The translations under genes were made by a program, and so were the position numbers. Positions 1-4,637 of a stretch of DNA of 8,368 nt are shown piece by piece (the stretch's first letter is position 1; each line of letters begins with the position of its first letter). The DNA lies in contig DATFJU010000003.1 in NCBI GenBank assembly GCA_035269015.1, positions 1 through 8,368 of the forward strand, written 5' to 3'. Origin of the DNA: JAIPJO01 sp035269015. GTDB taxonomy: Bacteria; Patescibacteriota; Patescibacteriia; Patescibacteriales; UBA12465. The notes beneath the pieces are model-generated. The model was not told where the DNA came from. It did no database searches and saw nothing but the letters and a program-made list of their open reading frames with translations.

Positions 1-55
1 TATTTTCTAGTTTAGATACTAATAATTGCATATATCTAGGGTCAAATTGATTCAT
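1..55 (-). CDS. Divergent gene, 5' end only (product unknown)
   Basis: On the minus strand an ATG at 55-53 opens a frame that runs off the left edge with no stop. It encodes 18 residues, MNQFDPRYMQLLVSKLEN. The sequence looks like a normal start: polar, then an amphipathic stretch, with no signal peptide. Support comes from a good sigma70-type promoter on the same strand (-35 at 117-112, -10 at 95-90), which would give a leader of about 28 nt. There is no Shine-Dalgarno sequence, as for every other gene here. Eighteen residues are too few to name a family. The usual bacterial neighbour rsmG lies upstream of parA on the same strand, so it is not expected in this orientation. The alternative reading, a plus-strand gene ending at the TGA at 48-50, is less attractive because no promoter or longer context supports it. 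Confidence 0.5.
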   Translation of the reverse strand, partial: MNQFDPRYMQLLVSKLEN

Positions 56-68
56 ATGGGCTAAAATA

Positions 69-94
69 ATAATAAATAGATAACTATTTATTAT
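69..94. repeat. 11-bp AT-only inverted repeat over divergent promoter
   Basis: ATAATAAATAG (69-79) and its exact reverse complement CTATTTATTAT (84-94) flank a 4-nt loop. The right arm overlaps the -10 hexamer of the minus-strand promoter (90-95), and the left arm lies in that gene's leader. It could be a repressor operator, a leader hairpin, or chance in very AT-rich DNA. There is no long T-tract directly after it on the plus strand, so I do not call it a terminator. Confidence 0.4.
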
Positions 95-117
95 ATTTTA
101 CCCTTGAAAAGTGTAAA
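90..117 (-). promoter_or_regulatory. Sigma70-type promoter of the divergent left-edge gene
   Basis: Read on the minus strand, TTTACA (117-112; 5 of 6 matches to TTGACA) lies 16 nt before a perfect TATAAT (95-90). Transcription would start near 83 and reach the ATG at 55 after about 28 nt. The -35 element is only about 16 bp from the -35 of the parA promoter, so the two promoters are back to back and could influence each other. Confidence 0.55.
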
Positions 118-119
118 CC

Positions 120-133
120 CCTTTGCAGCAAGG
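120..133. promoter_or_regulatory. GC-rich dyad between the two -35 boxes (possible operator)
   Basis: CCTTTGCAGCAAGG has outer symmetry CCTT-N6-AAGG; allowing one bulged T extends it to CCTT(t)GC-a-GCAAGG. It sits between the divergent -35 elements and directly abuts the parA -35 box at 134. It is one of the few GC-rich stretches in this intergenic region. A regulator bound here would cover the parA promoter, and parAB operons are often autoregulated. The regulatory role is inferred from position alone. Confidence 0.25.
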
Positions 134-162
134 CTGACAAAGTAAATATAATACGTTATAAT
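134..162 (+). promoter_or_regulatory. Sigma70-type promoter of parAB
   Basis: CTGACA (134-139; 5 of 6 matches to TTGACA), a 17-nt spacer and a perfect TATAAT (157-162) make one of the best promoters in the window. Initiation near 169-170 leaves only about 11 nt before the parA ATG at 181. That leader is short, A-rich and has no Shine-Dalgarno motif. Confidence 0.75.
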
Positions 163-180
163 ATAGATAAGATAAAAAAT

Positions 181-939
181 ATGGCTCAAGTAATCTCAGT
201 AGTAAATCAAAAAGGTGGAGTAGGAAAAACTACTTCAGCTGTTAATATAGGTGCCTATCTTACCCATTTAGGTAAGAGTGTTCTTTTAATTGATATTGAT
301 CCTCAAGCTAATGCTACTTCAGGTTTAGGTGTTGATCATAGAGCTCTTGAACATGGTATTTATGAATCTATTATTGGTCACAAACCTATCTTTGATGTTA
401 TTACTCGTACAGTCCAAAACAATTATAGTTTAGCTCCTGCTACCTTATCTTTAGCTGGCGCTGGAGTAGAGTTAGTTAATTTAGAAGAAAGAGAATACCG
501 TTTAAAGAAAATTATTGATTCAGTTAGAGAAGAATATGATTATATTATTATTGATGGACCTCCATCACTAGGACTATTAACAGTTAATGGTCTCACTGCC
601 TCAGATAAAGTTATTATCCCCATTCAAAGTGAATATTATGCTTTAGAAGGTTTAAGTCAATTACTGGAAACAATTTCTTTAGTACAAAATCATTTAAATC
701 CAGATTTAGGAATAATGGGGGCGCTAATAACTATGTATGATAAAAGGAATAAATTGTCAGGTCAGATTATGGAGGAACTATATAGATATTTTCCTAATAG
801 AATCTTTAGATCAGTTATTCCTAGAAGTGTTAGATTAGCAGAAGCTCCTAGTTATGGTAGATCAATATTACATTATGATCCTAAGTCTCGTGGAGCTAAA
901 GCTTATGAAAATTTAGCCAGAGAAATAATAAGTTTTTAA
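181..939 (+). CDS. parA: ParA/Soj chromosome-partitioning ATPase
   Basis: ParA-family P-loop ATPase that binds the nucleoid non-specifically as an ATP dimer and, with ParB, moves replicated origin regions apart. The deviant Walker A motif KGGVGKTT is at residues 11-18, with both the signature lysine (K11) and the P-loop lysine (K16). The Walker A' segment DIDPQANA is at 38-45 and Walker B IIIDGPPSLG at 122-131 (D125). The typical C-terminal segment IPRSVRLAEAPSYG starts at 213 and carries arginines of the kind used for DNA contact. At 252 residues, and with the P-loop right at the N-terminus, it is the short chromosomal (Soj-like) form; plasmid ParAs of the P1 type have an extra N-terminal DNA-binding domain. 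It is followed after 22 nt by parB with no terminator between, so the two form one operon. The start is fixed by the P-loop position and the promoter just upstream. Confidence 0.96.
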   Translation: MAQVISVVNQKGGVGKTTSAVNIGAYLTHLGKSVLLIDIDPQANATSGLGVDHRALEHGIYESIIGHKPIFDVITRTVQNNYSLAPATLSLAGAGVELVNLEEREYRLKKIIDSVREEYDYIIIDGPPSLGLLTVNGLTASDKVIIPIQSEYYALEGLSQLLETISLVQNHLNPDLGIMGALITMYDKRNKLSGQIMEELYRYFPNRIFRSVIPRSVRLAEAPSYGRSILHYDPKSRGAKAYENLAREIISF

Positions 940-961
940 TAAATAATAATTATATAAATAT

Positions 962-1819
962 ATGGCACAAGGTGGTTTAGGTAGAGGTTTAAACTCTTTA
1001 ATACAATCAAATAAACCAAATACTGAAAAAGAATTTGATCTTGATTTAGCTGATGACAAAGATAGGGTTTTACAGGTAAAACCTGAGATGATTGTGGCTA
1101 ATACAGATCAACCTAGACAAGATTTTGATAATGATAATTTAAAGGAATTAGTTTTATCTATTAAAGAGCACGGTATTTTGCAGCCTTTAATTGCAATTAC
1201 CAAAGATGATAAATATGAACTTATTGCTGGTGAAAGAAGACTTAGAGCTTCTAAATTAGCAGGACTTAAAACAGTGCCATTAATTGTTAGAGGAGTTGAT
1301 AAGCAGGAAAAGCTAGAGTTAGCTTTGATTGAGAACTTACAACGTCAAGATTTATCACCACTGGAAACTGCTATTGCTTATAAAAAGCTAATGGAAGAAT
1401 TTAAACTTACTCAAGAACAAGTTGCTCAAAAAGTAGGTAAATCAAGACCTAGTATTACTAATACTTTAAGACTGTTAAATCTACCGCAAGAAGTTAAAGA
1501 GGCTTTAATGAGTAGAAAAATTACTGAGGCCCATGCTAAGTTAATTCTTAGTTTAAAAGATGAAAAAGAACAAATTAGTTTATTTAAAAAAATTACTCAA
1601 CAAAATCTAAATGTACATGATAGTACTAAGGTGAGTAAAACTTATAATGGAGCCAATAAAACAGCAAGAAAGAATTATAAGGATGAAGCTAGAGAACAAA
1701 AACTACAGAGTTTCTTTAATGCCAGAACTCAAATTAGAAGAAAGAAACAAGGTGGAGAAATTATTATTGAATTCTATGATGATAGTGATTTAGAGGAAAT
1801 ATTAAAGAAAGTGAAATAA
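962..1819 (+). CDS. parB: ParB/Spo0J centromere-binding CTPase
   Basis: ParB-family clamp that loads at parS sites, hydrolyses CTP, spreads on DNA and stimulates ParA. The N-terminal peptide LGRGLNSLI (residues 6-14) matches the conserved ParA-activating tail. The nucleotide-binding core contains GERRLRA (90-96) and ENLQRQDLSPLE (124-135), both characteristic of CTP-binding ParB/Srx folds. A helix-turn-helix at about 149-175 (TQEQVAQKVGKSRPSITNTL) reads parS. Residues 240-285 form the C-terminal dimerisation region. The length of 285 is normal and all family motifs are intact. It is co-transcribed with parA and followed by a strong terminator. The upstream gap is AT-only with no Shine-Dalgarno, so the start rests on the conserved LGRGL tail. 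No exact parS (TGTTTCACGTGAAACA) is present in this window, so its binding sites must lie elsewhere. Confidence 0.95.
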   Translation: MAQGGLGRGLNSLIQSNKPNTEKEFDLDLADDKDRVLQVKPEMIVANTDQPRQDFDNDNLKELVLSIKEHGILQPLIAITKDDKYELIAGERRLRASKLAGLKTVPLIVRGVDKQEKLELALIENLQRQDLSPLETAIAYKKLMEEFKLTQEQVAQKVGKSRPSITNTLRLLNLPQEVKEALMSRKITEAHAKLILSLKDEKEQISLFKKITQQNLNVHDSTKVSKTYNGANKTARKNYKDEAREQKLQSFFNARTQIRRKKQGGEIIIEFYDDSDLEEILKKVK

Positions 1820-1847
1820 ATGAACAAAAAAACAATTTATTATATAT

Positions 1848-1878
1848 AAATCTCGCTACTTAGGCGAGATTTTGTTTT
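1848..1878 (+). terminator. Intrinsic terminator after parAB
   Basis: A perfect 9-bp stem, AAATCTCGC (1848-1856) with GCGAGATTT (1864-1872), has a 7-nt loop and runs directly into a T-rich tract (TTTTGTTTT, 1870-1878). It lies 29 nt after the parB stop and closes the parAB operon. Confidence 0.85.
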
Positions 1879-1934
1879 ATCTTAGAAATCTTTTTCTTCT
1901 AATAAAGTTAATATATTTAAAATACTCTTGTTTT

Positions 1935-1964
1935 TTGAAATATTTTATATTAATATAATATATT
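1935..1964 (+). promoter_or_regulatory. Probable pyrFE promoter region with a palindrome
   Basis: TTGAAA (1935-1940; 5 of 6) and TATATT (1959-1964; 5 of 6) are 18 nt apart, giving a leader of about 38 nt. The choice is uncertain: perfect TATAAT hexamers also occur at 1954-1959 and 1974-1979 but lack well-spaced -35 partners. A perfect 14-bp palindrome, TTATATTAATATAA (1945-1958), fills the spacer and could be an operator, though AT richness makes chance palindromes likely. Apart from this and the terminator, the 190-nt gap holds nothing else I can name. Confidence 0.4.
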
Positions 1965-2009
1965 ATGTTCTTTTATAATTAAATAAATATTTAACTAAAA
2001 CAATTAATC

Positions 2010-3500
2010 ATGCAAAAACCATGTATTATTTTACCTCTTGATAATTTTCAAGGAGAAGATGGAATTATAACCTTAGAAAAGGTTTTATCAAATGAATCAG
2101 CTAAAGCTTTAATAAGTCATATTAAACTTAATGACGCTGTTCATGGAAGTTTTGCTCCAGGTCCTGATCTTTTGCAATTTTATATGGATGCAATTAAAGA
2201 GACCGAGTCAAATGCTAAAATCTTTTTAGATTTAAAGTTAGCCGATACCTGGGGTACAGTAAAAAATACTGTTAGTCACTATAAAGATGTGGCACCAGAT
2301 ATCATTACTCTGCGCAGTAGTTGTTCGCTTAAAGCTTTTACGGTAGTTAAAAGTATTTTACCAAATACTAAAATTGCTTTAGTAAGTGCCTTAACAGATA
2401 TGAGCCGAGAAGAACATCTTAGGAGATACGGTTTAAGTCCTGAAGAAAAAATTCATCGGGACATGAGGGCGTTATGCCAGAAGGCAGTAGTAAAAGGACA
2501 AAAATTACCTTTTGATATGGTGGTATGTTCTCCTTTAGAACTCTCTTACCTTATTCAAATGTGGGGCGACACTTTTGAATATGTGGTTCCAGGAATTAGG
2601 GATAAGTGGATGCTAAAAAGTCAGCAAGAGCGATCAATGGGTATTAAAGAAGCACTGGATTTAGGTGCTACTAATGTTGTTGTTGGTTCACAAATGTTAA
2701 AAGGAAATCCAAAACATGGAATTAGTGCTGAAGAAAGTCGCCTTCTTAGCATTGAACAGATAAGTAAAAGCTGGAGAGTTAAAATAGATCCAACTTCGTT
2801 TAGGGGTACACTTGTAAATCTTGAGGGATATTATGAATCTGTTAAAAAAGGTGGTAGATTTAAAGGTCCTTTGGTAATGTATGTCGGTGAATATGAGGAT
2901 AAAACAGGAAAGCAGAAAAATTATGTAGGAACGGTTTATTTGAACTTAGCAAAGATTGAAAATAAACCTAAGATTCTGCATTATTATGCTCAAAAATTAG
3001 CAAGTAAAATTATTACTAATAATTTAAATCCTGATGTTATTGCTGGTGTTCCCACAGGCGGAAATTATTGGGGCGAGGCTGTAGCTAAAGAACTGCAAAT
3101 TGATTATGCTCATGTCAGTAAGATAAAGATTAGGGAAACTGATCAGATAAAGGGTCAACGTGAAGATTTCAGCTTTGATCTGAGTCGACATGAACTAAAA
3201 CCTGGTGATAAAGTTATAATTGTTGAAGATTTATGTAATACATTTTCTAGTACTAAGAAAGTGCGTGAAGCTATAAGTAGGGCCGGAGGTGAGGTTATCG
3301 CTATTGCCTGCGCTTTTAATCGTTCAACTGATTACCAGGATGGATATTGGCAAGACTTGCCCATTATAGCGATTGACCAGGAAGCTATTTTAAAATATCA
3401 GCAAGATGATGATAGGGTTGCAGATCTTGTTAAAGCTAGAAAGATTGTTCTCAAACCAAAAAATAATTGGGAAATACTTAAAAAGGCTATGAATGCTTAA
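2010..3500 (+). CDS. pyrFE: Bifunctional OMP decarboxylase / orotate phosphoribosyltransferase-like fusion (UMP synthase, inverted order)
   Basis: Catalyses, by family, the last two steps of de novo UMP synthesis: orotate plus PRPP to OMP, then OMP to UMP. Residues 1-250 are the decarboxylase: substrate-binding D11, K39, and the catalytic tetrad motif DLKLADT (74-80, with D74, K76, D79), plus the phosphate-loop PGIR (194-197) and Q206. Residues about 255-496 are the phosphoribosyltransferase: GVPTGG (346-351), a basic flexible-loop segment around 371-384 (K371, K373, R375, K381, R384), and LKPGDKVIIVED (396-407). Two signatures deviate. The usual Arg of VVGR is Ser227 (VVGSQML), and the PRPP loop normally TTGG/TAGT reads NTFSS (410-414). 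The N-terminal part of the second domain is also divergent from typical PyrE. Domain order is opposite to animal UMPS, but the same order is known in kinetoplastids and some cyanobacteria. The gene stands alone between terminators with no other pyr gene nearby. The decarboxylase call is firm; the second domain's substrate is likely but not certain. Confidence 0.85.
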   Translation: MQKPCIILPLDNFQGEDGIITLEKVLSNESAKALISHIKLNDAVHGSFAPGPDLLQFYMDAIKETESNAKIFLDLKLADTWGTVKNTVSHYKDVAPDIITLRSSCSLKAFTVVKSILPNTKIALVSALTDMSREEHLRRYGLSPEEKIHRDMRALCQKAVVKGQKLPFDMVVCSPLELSYLIQMWGDTFEYVVPGIRDKWMLKSQQERSMGIKEALDLGATNVVVGSQMLKGNPKHGISAEESRLLSIEQISKSWRVKIDPTSFRGTLVNLEGYYESVKKGGRFKGPLVMYVGEYEDKTGKQKNYVGTVYLNLAKIENKPKILHYYAQKLASKIITNNLNPDVIAGVPTGGNYWGEAVAKELQIDYAHVSKIKIRETDQIKGQREDFSFDLSRHELKPGDKVIIVEDLCNTFSSTKKVREAISRAGGEVIAIACAFNRSTDYQDGYWQDLPIIAIDQEAILKYQQDDDRVADLVKARKIVLKPKNNWEILKKAMNA

Positions 3501-3501
3501 A

Positions 3502-3552
3502 ATTACAAGACTGTTTCTAAATGAAACAGTCTTTTTATTACAGTCTTGTAAT
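3502..3552. repeat. Overlapping inverted repeat sharing the pyrFE terminator arm
   Basis: ATTACAAGACTGT (3502-3514) has an exact 13-bp reverse complement, ACAGTCTTGTAAT, at 3540-3552. The same left arm also pairs with 3523-3533 to form the terminator, so ACAGTCTT occurs twice in direct orientation (3526-3533 and 3540-3547). Only one of the two pairings can form at a time. The outer arms resemble 13-bp terminal repeats of a 51-bp element, but I see no second copy in the window. Confidence 0.6.
3507..3536 (+). terminator. Intrinsic terminator after pyrFE
   Basis: A perfect 11-bp stem, AAGACTGTTTC (3507-3517) with GAAACAGTCTT (3523-3533), has a 5-nt TAAAT loop and is followed by TTT then ATT. 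It begins 6 nt after the pyrFE stop codon. Its left arm can alternatively pair with 3540-3552. Confidence 0.85.
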
Positions 3553-3567
3553 ATAATAGTGTAATTT

Positions 3568-3601
3568 TTGGTTTGACTTATAGAAAGATATATAATATAG
3601 T
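3568..3601 (+). promoter_or_regulatory. Two overlapping sigma70-type promoters for the membrane-protein gene
   Basis: Two registers fit equally well. TTGGTT (3568-3573) with a perfect TATAAT (3591-3596) is spaced 17 nt; TTGACT (3573-3578) with TATAGT (3596-3601) is also spaced 17 nt. They are offset by exactly 5 bp and give leaders of about 36-41 nt before the ATG at 3644. A further TATAAT at 3552-3557 has no clear -35 box. Confidence 0.65.
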
Positions 3602-3643
3602 TTTATATTCTTTAAAATTGAATAATCATTAAAAACTATAAAA

Positions 3644-4492
3644 ATGAAAGCAATTCAGATTTTTCTCGTTATGATGCTTGCATTTATAGTGCAAGTTGAA
3701 AGTCAGGCACAAGATGCAGATTTAAATGAACATAGTTTTATTAAAAAAAGTGTTGATAGTTCTAATTATGTTGTTTATCTCCAATCTGAGACTGTGATGT
3801 CTAAAATTATTGACCAGAATAAATTAATTTCTCGTGTAGACATTATTTATGATTCCATTGGTTTTTTTAAACATGTTGATAAGGCACTGCTTAAATTAAA
3901 CAAAGATTATTGGTTAAAAGCTTTTGTAAATGCTGATAGCATTATTAAAATTCCAGTTGATAGTATTATAAAATATAGTAAGACTGGATTTGATAAAGAT
4001 GTACAAATAAAGCGCTTATTGGTTATTTATTCATCTACAACTAATAATTTAGAAGTGTTTGATGAAGATAGTACCACAATAAGTGGGGCAAATATTGATT
4101 TTCAGTTTTTATTATTATTAACTTTATTTCTCGCTTTGTGGTTTGCCGCTTATAAAAGAATAGGGCTTGTACTGATAAATATTATAATCTTAATTCTAGG
4201 TGTTTGTGTTATTTTTAATCTTAGTACTTTTTTTAATTTAAAGATTATAGTAAATACCGTGTTAATAGCTTTTCTTGGGTTGGCTTTAATTTGGTCATTA
4301 GCAAATAAAAAAACTGTTATTCTGGTTGCTCACATTATTCATATAGTGATTATTGTTGCTTTAGCAATTAAGATGGCAGCAATTTTAACACTAACCAGCA
4401 TGTTCATTCTTTTTGTTTGGCTAGCGCTTACTAGTCTGCTGTGTCATAAGTTGCTTCTTTATTATTTTAAAAAAAATAAAGAAGATGACTAG
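3644..4492 (+). CDS. Unrecognised exported/multi-pass membrane protein
   Basis: I do not recognise this 282-residue protein. It starts with a signal-peptide-like segment: K2, a hydrophobic core at about 4-17, and a plausible signal peptidase I site after ESQA (19-22). No lipobox cysteine is present. Residues about 23-148 are hydrophilic and predicted extracytoplasmic, with alternating beta-like segments, no cysteines, and a short internal repeat DSIIK at 98-102 and 106-110. The C-terminal half is very hydrophobic, with about five membrane helices (roughly 154-170, 172-192, 201-219, 224-242, 246-266), and ends in a charged tail KKNKEDD. No catalytic motif is evident. The start is supported by the promoter pair upstream and by the signal peptide beginning directly at this Met, though there is no Shine-Dalgarno. 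It is its own transcription unit, with a terminator 32 nt downstream, so context gives no function. A surface sensor or envelope protein is only a guess. Confidence 0.8.
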   Translation: MKAIQIFLVMMLAFIVQVESQAQDADLNEHSFIKKSVDSSNYVVYLQSETVMSKIIDQNKLISRVDIIYDSIGFFKHVDKALLKLNKDYWLKAFVNADSIIKIPVDSIIKYSKTGFDKDVQIKRLLVIYSSTTNNLEVFDEDSTTISGANIDFQFLLLLTLFLALWFAAYKRIGLVLINIIILILGVCVIFNLSTFFNLKIIVNTVLIAFLGLALIWSLANKKTVILVAHIIHIVIIVALAIKMAAILTLTSMFILFVWLALTSLLCHKLLLYYFKKNKEDD

Positions 4493-4524
4493 TGCTTAAG
4501 TTTTTAAAATGATATTAAACTAAT

Positions 4525-4552
4525 AACCATCTCTTTAAGGAGATGGTTTTTT
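4525..4552 (+). terminator. Intrinsic terminator after the membrane-protein gene
   Basis: A perfect 9-bp stem, AACCATCTC (4525-4533) with GAGATGGTT (4540-4548), has a 6-nt loop (TTTAAG). An uninterrupted T-run follows, 4547-4552. It separates this gene from dnaE. Confidence 0.88.
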
Positions 4553-4585
4553 ATAATTGCTTTTTAAGTTTTTGTCTAGTTTTAA

Positions 4586-4613
4586 TTGTTTTGATTTTGT
4601 ATTATGATGTAAT
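4586..4613 (+). promoter_or_regulatory. Tentative dnaE promoter
   Basis: TTGTTT (4586-4591) lies 16 nt before TGTAAT (4608-4613; 5 of 6), giving a leader of about 18 nt. A competing -10, TATGAT (4603-4608), lacks a well-spaced -35 box. A promoter must exist here because a terminator sits just upstream, but the exact elements are uncertain. Confidence 0.35.
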
Positions 4614-4637
4614 TAATTAATACTAAACAATTATTAC

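Noticed and set aside
3..50. Plus-strand frame ending in TGA, possible tail of an upstream gene
   Set aside because: The opposite strand has an ATG start with a well-spaced promoter and an open frame, which explains the segment better; the two readings overlap almost completely.
181..1819. Plasmid or phage partition system
   Set aside because: ParA is the short Soj type and ParB is full-length chromosomal type, and dnaE follows within 3 kb; there is no rep gene, integrase or transposase.
1820..1849. Short frame MNKKTIYYI right after parB
   Set aside because: Nine codons, no promoter or Shine-Dalgarno, and it runs up to the terminator stem; most likely chance.
3512..3528. parS-like site: TGTTTC and GAAACA half-sites
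   Set aside because: The two hexamers match parS halves, but the centre is TAAAT (5 nt) rather than ACGT (4 nt), so the half-sites are out of register. They are fully explained as arms of the pyrFE terminator.
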